A stretch of DNA of 64,000 nt from Hyperoodon ampullatus (lineage: Eukaryota; Chordata; Mammalia; Artiodactyla; Ziphiidae). The translations under genes and the position numbers were made by a program. Location: assembly GCA_949752795.1 (NCBI GenBank), contig OX457057.1, forward strand, positions 101,211,513 through 101,275,512, given 5' to 3'. Of the stretch, positions 12,338 through 23,776 are shown piece after piece. The notes under the pieces were generated by a model, which worked only from the letters and a program-made list of their open reading frames with translations, had not been told where the DNA came from and ran no database searches. The first letter of the stretch is position 1, and each line of letters begins with the position of its first letter.

Positions 12338-12686
12338 CACATATTCAAAATGGGAAAAGTCCTCTACTATATAACTGCTCATCAACTGCCATTCATAAAC
12401 CTGGTACACATACATCGAATAAATACTGCTCTCAGATTTCAAATACATCTCTTAACAGGCCATGGCTTATCATTACTTCTGGTTCTTACATTTTCATTGT
12501 CAAAAGGCAATAGTTTTGAAAACTTTGTTTTTGTTGAAGAAAGGATGACCACTTTCAGTTGAAAAGCATTTTCATTTTAGATTTATAAGCTCCTATTAAA
12601 ATGATCAATCCAGTGAATTTTTTCATTTCTACATCATCTGTTTCCTTCTATACACCTTTGTATAAATACGTGCCTTCAGCATTTAT
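12338..12686. other. No gene or recognisable repeat
   Basis: Short AT-rich stretch between the L1 fragment and the SINE. Nothing is assignable. Confidence 0.5.
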
Positions 12687-12701
12687 CCACCTATGATCTT
12701 T

Positions 12702-12937
12702 CTTTTTTAATTTATTTTTTATTTTTGGCTGCGTTGGGTCTTCATTGCGGTGTGTGTGCTTCTCATTGCGGTGGCTTCTCTTGTTGCAGAGCACGGGCTC
12801 TAGGCGCACAGGCTTCAGTAGTTGTGGTGCACGGGCTTAGCTGCTCCACGGCATGTGGGATCTTCCTGGACCAGGGATCGATCCCGTGTCCCCTTCATTG
12901 GCAGGCAGATTCTTAGCCACTGTGCCACCAGGGAAGC
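12702..12937 (-). mobile_element. tRNA-derived SINE (CHR lineage, older type)
   Basis: Minus-strand SINE with the tRNA-related head at the right ('gggcttccctggtggcaca' in reverse), a B-box-like segment (gggatcgatccc in reverse) and a T-rich (A-tail) left end. It has a perfect 15-bp TSD, ccacctatgatcttt, at 12687-12701 and 12938-12952. It is more diverged from the CHR consensus than the other SINEs here. Mobilised by L1 machinery; non-coding. Confidence 0.92.
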
Positions 12938-13039
12938 CCACCTATGATCTTTATCAAGTAAATTTTGCTGCACAGACATCATAAAAGATGAAAGAATACT
13001 GTCACACATCCTTTTAAGTAAATGGGATAGTCCAGGCTC

Positions 13040-13235
13040 TTTTATTTATGTATTTATTTCATTGACGTATACTTGATTTACAGTGTTGTGTTAATGTCTA
13101 CTGTATAGCAAAGTGATGCATATATATACATTCTTTTTCATAGTCTTTTCCATTATGGTTTATCACAGGATATTGAATATAGTTCCCTGTGCTATACAGT
13201 ATGACCTTGGTGCAGGTTCTTGTTGTAATGTATTG
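13040..13235 (-). repeat. L1 3'UTR fragment, cetartiodactyl type
   Basis: Antisense of an L1 3' end: 'cattgacgtatacttgattt', 'gcaaagtgatgcatatatat', 'ttccattatggtttatcaca', 'atagttccctgtgctataca'. The same 3' end occurs at 16990-17195. Strongly 5'-truncated and non-coding. Confidence 0.7.
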
Positions 13236-13321
13236 CACAATGAAGTCCTTTTTGTTTAATTGACTATGAATCCCATATTTTCTTTTCGTCCTTAAAAAAT
13301 ATATTGTACACTCATTGCTTC

Positions 13322-13429
13322 TTAGATTTGAGAAAATTGATCTAAGATATTGTCATCTGAAGAATCATAATCTGAAATTTTACTAGTATCTGCCTCTTCA
13401 CATTCACCATCTAATAACTGAAGTATCTT
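13322..13429 (-). pseudogene. Acidic 35-codon coding-like remnant, unidentified
   Basis: Minus-strand frame reading KILQLLDGECEEADTSKISD then YDSSDDNILDQFSQI and a stop. The run of acidic residues with ISDYDSSDD resembles N-termini of piggyBac-family transposases, but that is a resemblance only. The frame upstream (minus strand) is closed by a stop a few codons earlier. No terminal repeats were found. It may be chance or a fragment of an old DNA transposon or retrocopy. Confidence 0.2.
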
Positions 13430-14119
13430 TCTCTGTTAGTTTTCTTCTCTTTGCCGTTATGGGTGGAAAGCAAAATACTATGAATTCTCAACTTTACCAG
13501 CTTAAAAGTTTGTTAGAATATGTGCAGTAAAGTGTTTCTAGTGTTACTTTCTCTAAAATTCCCTGTGGATGTCATAATTGTATATTAAACAAATATATGT
13601 ATCTACACAGTTGCGTAACATTGAACTAAAAATTTAGCATGAAAAGAAAAAATAAAGCCAAGAAGAATACAAGGATGGTATCTCCAGACTTCTTTTTGAA
13701 AGATGAGTTAATGCTTTGGGTAATGCAATAGGAAAACTGAAGGATGGTACAGTAGTGCATCATTTTTCTAGGCAATTCCATTATTCTTCCATTCTCTTTT
13801 ATTTTTTAATATAGTTGGAAATAATTGACAAGTAATGATGAAATAATTTTCAGGATGATGAACTATCAAGAGATTTCAAGATAAAGGAAAAACAAGGTCA
13901 CTGAGGCCACATAATATCTTAGATTTATGAAAGGGTCCACTGGGACCTATATGGTAGTTGCAAGATAAAGTGACTTTTATTGTTTTTTTTTTTTTTTTTT
14001 AAAGTAAAACTTCTTTGGAAGGCCTCTAAAAAAAAAAGTCATAAAATATCAATCCTTACAAATAGAACTGTTCAAAAAAGATACTTGAAAACAAAACTTG
14101 GATCTAGTCGATCCTGATG
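13430..14119. other. No gene; a T-run only
   Basis: AT-rich sequence with a T-run near 13983-14000. No supported gene or repeat family. Confidence 0.45.
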
Positions 14120-14760
14120 ATATTAACAAGGATTAAGTTTGAAATGCTTACTAGACATCCTAGTGGAGCTGTGTACTAGTGGTTGTCTCTCTGAGTCTGG
14201 GGCTCTGGGAGGAGATCCAGGCTAGAGATTTCAGTCACAGAGTCATCAACACATATATGGTATTTGAAGCATTGGGTCTAGATGGGACCGCCTGGGAAAG
14301 GAGTATAAATTGAAAAGAGGAAAGAGCCAAGAATAGACATCTGTGGCACCCTAGGCTTGAGAAGCCTGGTGAAGGAAAAAGTTACTGAGAGTGTGCACAT
14401 AGTGAGGTAGGAACCTGTGGTATCATTTAGAGACGAGTGTTTTAAGTAATCAGTTGGGTCAAAGGACACAGAGGTTTTTTGTTTTTTTATTTTTTTATTT
14501 TTTCAAATGAGATCGGAGAGGTTTGACTATTGGCTTTTTTAAAAATAGGGGTCATTGATGACCTTGAGAAGAGCTGTTTCATTGAAGTGGTAGAGCCAAA
14601 AACCTATTTGTAATGGATTGAACTGAGAAAGTAGAAATAAAAAGTAGAGGCAGCTTTTTCAGTAGATTTTGCTGTAAAGAGGAAGAAGAGAAATGGTAGT
14701 TGTTGGGGATTTCTTTTTAATACACTTTAGGGGATTGAGAGGAATTGGTATCTACAGTAC
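14120..14760 (-). repeat. L2 LINE, reverse-transcriptase part (antisense)
   Basis: L2 is a CR1-clade LINE. The minus strand at 14278-14469 reads VPQMSILGSFLFSIYTPFPG, matching the L2 reverse-transcriptase motif of the form VPQGSVLGPLLFSIY. Further down the strand the catalytic loop appears as CVDDS in place of YADDS (near 14250). Frames are broken throughout. It may belong to the same L2 as 11385-11838, split by later insertions, because it lies in the expected upstream direction. Confidence 0.75.
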
Positions 14761-14789
14761 TTAGAATTGGGGGTGTGAGCCTGGGAGAT

Positions 14790-15390
14790 ATTGGTACCTT
14801 AAATCAACATATTAAGGCTCTATATTAATATTTTCATATTAATATACTCTAGCAAGGAGCAGAGCAGCCCTTGCTCAGTCCCCCACCACCACCTTCGCCC
14901 CTTTCTTTTTTGATGCTAAAAAATTCTGCTAAGATTTTTACTTACCTTTTGCCTGTTAGAGACAAAAACACTGAATATTGGCCTGTCTCTCTGACTTTGT
15001 GATGCACATCAAAGGGAAAAATTGAAAGCTTTGTTAATCAAATCCCAATTTTCTGGGATACAGTTAATACTTTAAGTGACATTTACCTGCCAGCTAGATT
15101 TCCTTATCTTTTGGGACTTGTTGAATTGTAGTAATTGCTATCTAAATGAATGATAAGATGAATTGAAATAGCATTTTATTTAGAATAGTGTAAAATTGCA
15201 AATTTAGCTATTTTTTCTTGCATAAATGTTGCTTAGGATTATGAAGAACAAAGGTTCTGAAATATATTTTATGTTTTGTGACATATATAGTTAAAATGGA
15301 GGAAAAGTCTTGTAAACCTTTACTGTAGAAACTGATTTACTAAATATCTATTGAATCGACCAGTTAGAACTTATACTTAAAATACTAGTT
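14790..15390. other. No gene or recognisable repeat
   Basis: AT-rich, nothing assignable on either strand. Confidence 0.5.
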
Positions 15391-15403
15391 TGAATATTAT
15401 TCT

Positions 15404-15614
15404 TTTTTTTTTTTTTTTTTTTGCGGTACGTGGGCCTCTTACTGCTGTGGCCTCTCCTGTTGCGGAGCACAGGCTCCGGACGCGCAGGCTCAGCGGCTAT
15501 GGCTCACGGGCCCAGCCGCTCCGCGGCGTGTGGGATCTTCCTGGACCGGGGCACGAACCCGCGTCCCCTGCATCGGCAGGCAGACTCCCAACCACTGCGC
15601 CACCAGGGAAGCCC
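15404..15614 (-). mobile_element. CHR SINE, young copy
   Basis: Minus-strand cetacean CHR SINE with the full tRNA-like head (gggcttccctggtggcgcag in reverse, B box gggttcgtgcccc-like near 15570) and a body rich in CpG. The A-tail is a 20-base T-run. The TSD tgaatattattct is perfect at 15391-15403 and 15615-15627. Retained CpGs suggest a recent insertion. Open frames across it are not genes. Confidence 0.97.
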
Positions 15615-15627
15615 TGAATATTATTCT

Positions 15628-16429
15628 GTTTCATTAAAAAATAATTTTTCTCTAGAGAGTGTTACAGTTATATCTAGTGACATTGACTCTGAAGTTGACT
15701 TACTTCACAACTTTTCTTCTTTATCTGCTTTAGATTTGGAATATGATTTTAACAAAATATTTAATTTTGGGGAGTATGTAGTTGTGCCAACTTCATTATT
15801 TTATGGTTTAAGGGAATCAAAATATTTTCTTTACAACTTTTCATTTTAATTTATTTTACTTATTCTGCATTAAAATCTTAATCCTCTGTGTTATATGTGA
15901 TAGCTCAATATTGTAAGCCTGCTTAGACAAATAAGACTTTCTGGAACAATTCTAAGTGATATTCCGGGAACTCAATGGAAGTTAAACAATACAGATGTCT
16001 TTTGGCTATTGAAATTTTCATGGTTGGCTTCCACTTATATGAGGTTGTTGGATGCAGAAATTATTTAGCAACATCATCAGAAGTCCCTTCAGACTAATTT
16101 CGAAACCTAGTTTCTAAAACTCTCCAAAGAAGCAAGATCTCAAAATTTCTTAACATTGACTGAAGATTCTTTGGTGTTAATGGTAAAGTCCTCAAAGTTA
16201 CTTGAGGTAATGTTTGCCAAACTATTACTTTACATGTTTATGCTCATAAATTTTGTATTTTAACATTTACTTTTAGCCTGTTAGACTGAAGATACAGCTT
16301 CTTTGATTCTCCCCTTTTCCCTCTCATTACAATACTGACTTCTTTCTTAATTTCGCCACAAGTTTAGGGAGAAAAGCCTTCTGCCAACACATCTCTAGTG
16401 TCTTGCCATGTTATATCATGGGCTGTAAA
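15628..16429. other. No gene or recognisable repeat
   Basis: AT-rich sequence without a supported feature. Confidence 0.5.
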
Positions 16430-16668
16430 CGCTTTAGGATTTGGTCCCTGCCCAAGACCTGGTCAGTTTCATGTCTTCAGTGATCTTGAGCTATTTACAG
16501 TTTTCCTAATAAATCCTCTGAGGCTCCTGGGCCGTTTCTCATAGTTTTGTTATTCCTTTTACCTGTAATACTGTCTCCCAACTTGTCTGTCTAGCAAATT
16601 CCTATTTATTCTTTACATTTCTGCTGATAGTTCACCTCCTCTGTTATGTGTTGCCCTTGGGCAGACTT
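16430..16668 (+). repeat. L2 LINE fragment
   Basis: Follows L2 3' order: 'tacctgtaatactgtctccc', 'caaattcctatttattcttt', 'agttcacctcctctgttatg'. It is cut by the SINE at 16678. Confidence 0.55.
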
Positions 16669-16677
16669 TGGTGCTAC

Positions 16678-16807
16678 ATTTCATTTCATTTGTTTATTTT
16701 TGGCTGCACTGCATGGCTTGCGGGATCTTATTCCCGACCAGGGATCAAACCCGTGCCGTCTGCAGTGGAAGTGTGGAGTCCTAACCACTGGAGTGCCATG
16801 GAATTCC
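16678..16807 (-). mobile_element. Old short tRNA-derived SINE
   Basis: Minus-strand SINE of about 130 bp: 'tttttggctgcactgcatgg', 'gggatcttattcccgaccag', 'ggatcaaacccgtgcc', ending 'ggaattcc'. It is shorter and older than the CHR copies, of the cetartiodactyl tRNA-Glu SINE class. The TSD tggtgctac lies at 16669-16677 and 16808-16816. Confidence 0.8.
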
Positions 16808-16899
16808 TGGTGCTACCTTTTAAATGTTCCTACTGTATTTTGCAGATGCTTCCACTGTAGAAATCATCAATGTAGTTGTTGCACACTTGTTGTCTCTTT

Positions 16900-17622
16900 A
16901 GACCTGCAGAGTTCAATACAGTAGCTACAAGCCGCAAGTGCTATTGAGCACTTAAAATGTGGCTACTGCGACTGAGGAACTGAGTATTCTTTTTTTCTTT
17001 TCTTTTTTAAAATTTATTTTATTGAAGTATAGTTGATTTACAATGTTGTGTTAACCTCTGCTGCACAGCAAAATGATGCATATATATATATATATACATT
17101 CTTTTTCATATTCTTTTCCATTATGGTTTATCACAGGATATTGAATGTAGTTCCCTGTGCTATACAATAGGACCTTGTTGTTTATTGGGAACTGAATTTT
17201 AAATTTTATTTAATATAAATTAAATGTAAATAGCTGCATGTGGCTACTCTATTGGACAACATAGTTCACAGCTTTTGTAGTGTGCCAATAGGATGAAAAA
17301 GGGAAGATGTGGGTAAAGATCAGTGTTTCCAATGAAAGTTTAGCTTCTGAATTGAGATGTGCTATGTGAATTATACTCCGAGTTCTGAAGACATAGTACC
17401 AAAAAAAAAGAATGTAAACTTGTCACTAATAATTTTTTAATATTGATTATCTATTGAAATGATATAGTTTAAATATAGTGGGTTAAATTAAATATATTAT
17501 TTAAAATAATTTCACCTGTTTCATTTTAGTTTTTTTAAGTGTCCACCAGAAAGTTTACAGTTCTACATTTGGCTCACCTTTGTGGCTCACATTATATTTC
17601 TCTTGGGACAGTGCTGCTCTGA
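16900..17622. repeat. hAT-Charlie-type non-autonomous DNA transposon(s)
   Basis: Contains 'tattgagcacttaaaatgtg', 'atagctgcatgtggctactc', 'gaattgagatgtgctatgtg' and 'tttcacctgtttcattttag', and ends 'ttgggacagtgctg'. These are hallmarks of the hAT-Charlie MITE group with 'cagcgctgtccaatag'-like termini. The subfamily is uncertain, and two overlapping copies are possible because one terminal-like segment occurs internally near 17265. An L1 3' fragment (16990-17195) is inserted in it. Confidence 0.6.
16990..17195 (-). repeat. L1 3'UTR fragment inside hAT element
   Basis: The same cetartiodactyl L1 3' end as at 13040-13235, containing 'ttattgaagtatagttgatt' and 'ttccctgtgctatacaatag'. A short TSD-like repeat ggaactga flanks it (near 16976 and 17199). 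It splits the older DNA transposon. Confidence 0.75.
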
Positions 17623-17624
17623 CA

Positions 17625-17725
17625 GTGAGCGCCTTGCAGGCGAGGAACTTATCTTTTCATTTTTATCACAACTATTACCACACCTTCTATATAGTAAGTG
17701 CTTAATAACTAGTTGTTGAATGAAT
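17625..17725 (+). repeat. L2 LINE 3' end
   Basis: 'gtgagcgccttgcaggcgag' through 'agtaagtgcttaataactag' and terminal 'tgttgaatgaatgaaa' match the L2 3' end. Confidence 0.65.
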
Positions 17726-17929
17726 GAAATAAGTAGTCTCTAGAAATTGTAACCATGAGCCTTTTGAGGAATTGAAGCTTTAGATTAAGGCAAGTGATTT
17801 TGCACGTCTTTAGGTGTATGTCTCTTTCACAGTATATTTTGATATATGATTGACACATAATAAACACACACCTGCACATAGAAGGGAAAGACTTGAGACC
17901 TAGGAAGGCAACAGTAATAACACTTGTTC

Positions 17930-18130
17930 TGAGTACTTTCTTTAATTGATATATTAAGTCCTCATAACAGCATCTGTGAGCCAGGTTCTATTAATAATCC
18001 TGATTTACAGGAAACTGAGGCAGAAAAATTAAGTAACTTGCTCAAAGACACGAAAGTATTAACTGGTGGACCCATGCTGTGAATCCTGGCAGTCTGGCTT
18101 CATAGTTTATACTTTTCACCACTATGCTAA
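17930..18130 (-). repeat. MIR SINE (antisense)
   Basis: Reverse-complement MIR core: 'ttacaggaaactgaggcaga', 'taacttgctcaaagacacg', 'cctggcagtctggcttcata'. Ancient mammalian tRNA-derived SINE with no TSD left. Confidence 0.8.
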
Positions 18131-19374
18131 GGACATGTGAAGTCATATAATTATGGTCACCCATGATTATTTAATTGTTCTCAAGGTATGAAAGAGTTTA
18201 TATGAATGAATCCTGGGCAGCATTGGATTTGGGGGACTTATGGTGTTTAGACTCCTTTGCTTTCCTGAAATGAAGAAAATTTGTTTAGGAATTGCAGTCT
18301 GCCTTTTAATTACTTTAAGGTTTATTAAAGTTCAGCAATCAAAGTCTTTGTTTTTGTCCATTCAGTATGAACTCTTATATTGTATTTTTAGTGACATTTT
18401 TTTCAGCTCACAGAAAAGCATAAAAGTGTTATCACTGGTAGGGTATAGGTGAAAATTATCATTTGGCTTCTGGGAAACAAGAAAACAAAATGGTTACTTA
18501 TATACGGGTCCCAGGAATCAACTGCTCAGTGACAGATTTATAGTACTTCTAGGTGGAAGCAAAAAAGCAAGGATATGTTTATTTTCCCTCAGCTTTCTAT
18601 TAACGTTTCCCATTGAAAATTTTATTTCATATCGATTGAAAATCCAGTATGCTATTATTCTGAATAAACCTTATCAAATGGATAGTCATAAAGCAGCAGG
18701 ATATAATGTTCAAGGGAAAAGATACGGGTTTTTTTTTTTTTTTCATTTTTAACTTGCCGCCACAAATTCCCATATATGCTGAGTTTGAGGGTTTTTTTTC
18801 TTTTTCCTTATTCACATGATTGTTTTCAGTAGTAACATACCTTTTGAGAATTCATACATTTGTAAGGGTATTCTGGAAAACTTAGCTTGAAAAATACGCT
18901 GTCAAGACTCAGATGGATTCTAGGTAATAAAATGAATTTACTTGTAGGCATTATCATTTTGCATGAATAGAGTAGGTTTACTTCTCTTGCATGCATGAGT
19001 CTGGGTTGACAGGCTGTTGAGTTGGGCAGCTCTGTTCCACACTGTCATCCGGGGACCTCATTCTTTTCATCATGTTCCACCACCCCATAAGGAAGTTGTT
19101 GCTCTTGTCTACAAAGATGAATCTGAATTACTACCCCCACGTTCACATTCTAGTCTGTGGGACAAGGGAGAAAACAAGTGGAAAGTGACCAGCTTTTAAA
19201 AAATATGTGACCTGGAAGTTACATACAACATTTCATGCCCATATCCTGTTGGCCAGAACTTAGTCACATGGACACATCTATCTGCATATGAGGCCAGGAA
19301 ATGTAGATGGTATATCCTCAAAAGAAAGAGAAGAATGAGTATTGGAAGATTATTTGCCATGTGAATAATTCCCA
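18131..19374. other. No gene or recognisable repeat
   Basis: AT-rich, possibly single-copy DNA. No coding or structural signal that I trust. Confidence 0.5.
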
Positions 19375-19562
19375 TTTATTCAGCACCTACTGTATGCTAG
19401 ACGTTGTGCAAGGTGCTTAGTCTGTGTTATCTCATTCAATCCTCATGACTGAGATGCAGAGAGGTTAAATATCTCAGGCTAGGTCATCCAGAAAGTAAGT
19501 AGAAGACCTGGAATTTGAACTCAGGGTCTGTCAGACTCTCAAAGATCATGTGGTTTCTACCA
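19375..19562 (-). repeat. MIR SINE (antisense)
   Basis: 'tattcagcacctactgtatg', 'tctcattcaatcctcatgac', 'tgagatgcagagaggttaaa', 'ggaatttgaactcagggtct' follow the MIR consensus in reverse. Confidence 0.85.
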
Positions 19563-19569
19563 CACATGC

Positions 19570-19935
19570 CTGAGAGATTAATTAGATTAGTTAGAAGAAG
19601 GGATCAAGATTTTTGACCCAAGCAACTGGGAAGATTGTGCTGTCATTAACAAACACAAGAAAATCAAACGATTTCTAGTGGGTTGATCAGGAATTTACCT
19701 CAGGGCATTTTGAATTTAAGATACCTGTTTATATCCAAGTGCAGATTGGGAGTAGGCAATTGTATATGTGAGCCTTGAATTCAGGGTAAATGGTTTGGCT
19801 GAAGACACTAATTTGGTAGGTTCCAGTGTATAAATGATAGTTAAAACAATTAAGGGAATGAGTATAGATAAACAGGCTCAAAGACTTTGCCCTGGGCTAT
19901 TCCATCCTTAAAAGATATGGGAGATGAAGAGGAAT
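19570..19935 (-). repeat. L2 LINE fragment (antisense)
   Basis: 'agcaactgggaagattgtgc', 'aagatacctgtttatatcca', 'ggagtaggcaattgtatatg' and 'gccctgggctattccatcc' match L2 ORF2 in reverse, covering the region from the catalytic loop downstream. It overlaps in consensus with the 14120-14760 copy, so it is a separate L2. Confidence 0.7.
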
Positions 19936-20956
19936 TAGAAAAGATGGCTTTCATAGATGAATTGTTATTCCTCTCATTAGCTTTCTCAGGGTGTCTCTGT
20001 CTTTTGCACACAAAAGCAGAATGTCCCACTCTCTACTCCCTAATGTAACTTTTTTTTTTTCCTAATGTAACTTTTGAATCCAGTAGCAAACCTTGTATCA
20101 TCCTAAGAATCATGGATATGTTTAGCCATTGTCTTTGAGGTTGGAAGCATCACCAGAAGTACCTGGCCCAAGAAAGCCAGGAAGAAGAGGCTCCATTCTC
20201 AATATACTACTATTTCATAGAATCAGAATCTGAAAGTGGGCTCTCAACCTACTGATTGATACCCGGTTTTGTATTGTCACTACCTTCGTCCGTATTACTT
20301 AAGTAATATACATCTTATCTCCTCTTTCCTTTTCTGGCACTGTTCTTTCTGATTGCATGCTTGTTTTTGTTTTGTTTTTAATTTTCCTAGTTTCCTTCAG
20401 TAATTTTCTATTTAGTAACGCATATTACTTTCTAGAAGTGTGCATCTCAGCACAGAATATACAAGGGTTCAGATACACTTTTTAGAGGATCTCTACTTAC
20501 TTTATCTCCCAAAGCTTATAAGCTTGTAAGCCTACTTAGGTCTGCCTTTGTAGTTCACCATCTAAATCTGTTTCTATATATTTTGATTGTTTAGGTAGAG
20601 GCGCCATTCTAAAATAATGAACACCACACACTGAAAGAAACAAATGGATGAGTTTCACAATAGATAAATTCAATTATGTTAGCAATTTAAATCACTTTAT
20701 AAAACTTGGAGTTTTGAACTAATGAGGAATATAGGTTTTTGAAAAAGAGAAACAAACTTCTATCCTGATCTTTAAGTCTTTCATTTAGTGCACCTGAAGC
20801 TGGTGGCATGCACTTTGCTATTGTTATTTGGCAAATTCCTCAATTTTATAATATATATAACCCAAATCTCTCATTCCTATTTTTTTCCAGAATAAACCCA
20901 GCGTTTTCAATAGAATCCCATTAATCACCTGTACAATAAACCTAATTCTATATTTA
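19936..20956. other. No gene; small duplication around a T-run
   Basis: Mostly AT-rich. A 15-base unit, cctaatgtaactttt, occurs twice around a T-run at about 20039-20075. Nothing else is assignable. Confidence 0.5.
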
Positions 20957-21571
20957 TATTAGTTTTCAGTTTCTGCTGTAACAAATCACCACAAATTTAG
21001 TGGCTTAACACAGATTTATTATCTTTCAGTTTTATAATTCAGAAGTCCAACACAGGTCTCACTGGACTAAAATCAAGGTGTCACAGGGCTGCTTGCCTTT
21101 CTGGAGAGTCCAGGAGAAAACTCATTTCCTTGCTATTCAGGTGTTGGCAGAATTCAGCTTCTTGAAGTTGTGGGACTGAGATCTCATTTTCTTGCTGGAT
21201 GTCAGATGAGGGCTATTCCCAGTTTCTAGAGACCGCCCACATTCCTTGGCTCATGGCCACCTTCCTTCATTTTCAAAGCCAGCAACAGTAGGTTGAGTTG
21301 CTCTTAGGCTTTGAAAATCTCCTCCTCCTTCTTCAGTGTCATTTCTCTCTGGCCTAGCAAGTTAAAGTTCTCTGCTTTTACGGACTCATGTGATTAAATT
21401 GGGCCCATTGGGATAATCCAGGATAATCTCAACATCTCAAGGTTCATACTCTTAATCACATCCTCAAAATCCCTTTTGTCATGTAAAGTAGCATATTTCC
21501 AGGTTGATGGAGGAGGAGGATTTATGGCATGAACATCTCGGGGGAGGGGGAACATTATTCTGCCTATTACA
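20957..21571 (+). repeat. MLT2-type solo LTR (ERVL)
   Basis: About 615 bp following the MLT2 LTR order: 'tttctgctgtaacaaatcac', 'tcagaagtccaacacaggt', 'taaaatcaaggtgtcacagg', 'gggcccattgggataatcca', 'cattattctgcctattaca'. These are the long terminal repeats of ancient ERVL elements; no internal retroviral genes are present. Old and diverged. Confidence 0.8.
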
Positions 21572-22454
21572 ACATTTCTAATATTTATATATTTCTAAAT
21601 AGAAAAGAAAGTATAATTTGGCTTTCAGCAGTAACAAATAATTTAGACAAATACTTTCTCATTTCTCTTTTCCCCCCCTCATCTCCTTTAATATGATCTC
21701 GATCCTTTGAAATTTAGTTTAGAATTTGGGAAGAGATTAATCTATGTGACACGTACTAAATCTCAATATAACTTATTTTATCTAAGTCACAATATTTCCA
21801 ATTCTCTATTTATTTAACTGTGATACTCAGGAGACAGGAGAGAAAGACTTTAATATTGGCAGTGGCAGTGATGGTGATTATGATGCTGAACCTTTGAAGG
21901 TCTCAGTTTCCTTTTCATACTTAAGAAAGCTCTCTTATAATCTTTTGAAAATTATCTTAATTGCTAAGATGTATGAGAGTTTCACTTTCAGTTCAGGTTA
22001 TTCTACCCATTTTTTAACCCTATTCTTATTCTCTAACTGAATCTTGTAAGGTATATGGAAAAGAATATGTATTCGTGAATTGACAGCATGGTTATAAACA
22101 TGAAGCCTTTTCTGAATTGCTTTGTCACTGTCAGAAACAAGAATATCTAGGCTCTTTTTCTCATACTTTCCCTACCCTTTTAAAAGATTATTGGAAAAGT
22201 TAACTGTGCCTCATATTTTACATATGGGAATGCCACTTTAATATGAAAGCAAGCTGATACTGATATTTACATATGAGAGCTATCCGTAGTAACTGATTTC
22301 TGATGTTATTTCTTCTTAGGGAAGTTTAGATAAATTCTATTGTACTACTAAATAAAAGTATCAGCACCACAAATCTCTGTTTTTTGAAGAATATCTAAAA
22401 GATCTAAAGGCATGAAATGAATATTGTTGGGGTTGGGGTGGACTTTGAATGTAT
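21572..22454. other. No gene or recognisable repeat
   Basis: AT-rich, nothing assignable. Confidence 0.5.
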
Positions 22455-22800
22455 TTATTTTTCTCCAACTTTTTATTTTGAAAAAATCAAACCTCACCAT
22501 AGTTGCAAGAATAGTACAACAAACCCTGTATGACCTTCACCTATATTCACTGATAGTTAATATTTTGCTGCATTTGTGCACATGCTCTTTTTTTTTCTCT
22601 CTAACATATGTGTGTTTGTATATCTATATCTAGATATAGGTACAAATTTTTTTCTTTCTGAATCATTCAGAGTTGTTTGCAGATGTTTCACTTTCAAATA
22701 GTTCAGTATGTATCTCACTCAGGAAATTTAACATTGATGGAATACTATTATATAATTATATAGTTCATATTTTAATTTCCCCAGTTTTCAGATTCTGAAG
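22455..22800 (-). repeat. Old L1M 3' region (antisense)
   Basis: 'catagttgcaagaatagtac', 'ttcacctatattcactgata', 'tttaacattgatggaatact' match a common old L1 3' region read in reverse. The same family occurs at 42360-43020. Confidence 0.6.
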
Positions 22801-23639
22801 TAGCAAATAATTTTAAAAGGGCATTTATTACTTTGCAAATTGGAAAATCACTTTGAAAAATCTGTAGTTTTAAAGATTTATCATGTGGGAACCATGGCAA
22901 ATTCTAAAAGAATGTGCTGGAGTACAGTTCTAAGCCAGAGAGAATTCAACATATGAATTTTCAATAGAATTTTGGGTATCAAAACTATAAATGACATGAG
23001 ATCCTAAACTCTGTACTTTTGATGTTTTCTTATAATTTATATACTTTATTGAGAAGATAAAAACCAGAGGTCTCTGAAGTCTTGAGATGTGGGGTAGGTT
23101 TCTTGTCAAGTTATCTTCTAACTCTAAAGTTCTATGTCTTTCAATAATTTAATACGTATTAACTATCTATTAAACATGTAACATTGTGCTGGGTACTCTA
23201 GGAAATGTAAAGGTAACCCTTGATCTCTAAGAATTCAAGGAAAGTAAGAAGTTATACACAAAGAAGTGAATGAAAGTAAACTGTATATGAAGAACAGTAA
23301 GATATAATATATATATATATTAACAAAATGCAATGAAAATTCAGAAACAGAAGAAACTGAGCTGAATGGTAGGAAGAGAACAGATAGGTTTCCCTGGGTT
23401 GTAAATATTTGTTAACAGAAATTCACAGTTTCTACTATAATTTCCTGTTTATATAAAAATTTTAACTGGAACTAACAGCATTAATAAGCATGAGACAGTG
23501 TGTAACTCAGTTAGATTAACTGAACGAAAATAGGGGGAAACTCATGTGTATGGAAATAAAAATGACCACCACAGTTTTTAATGAAAAGAATATACTATAA
23601 TAAATTTAAGTATGGAAAAATAGAAATTAAAAAGAAAAC
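22801..23639. other. Mostly unassigned; L2/MIR-like 3' remnant near 23145-23300
   Basis: 'aacattgtgctgggtactct' and the following 'ttgatctctaagaattcaag' resemble an antisense L2/MIR 3' end. The rest is AT-rich, with a short (TA)n near 23306-23322, and unassigned. Confidence 0.4.
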
Positions 23640-23776
23640 TATCATCTATAGCCACCTCATTCAAATATAATCCTACTGACATTTCACTCTGTTTTCTTTC
23701 CATTGTATTTTCTGTGTTGTCTATTTATATTTGATCTTGCCACATATAAATTGTAGTATTCTGCTTCAAATTATAT
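23640..23776 (-). repeat. Ancient L1M 3' portion, left half
   Basis: 'cattgtattttctgtgttgt' and 'gtagtattctgcttcaaatt' match the 3'UTR region of an old L1M in reverse. It continues at 31304, so L1-B inserted into it. Confidence 0.55.

Noticed and set aside
15421..15849. 142-codon frame starting in a GC-rich segment
   Set aside because: The first half is antisense CHR SINE and the second half AT-rich DNA with no protein-like motif.
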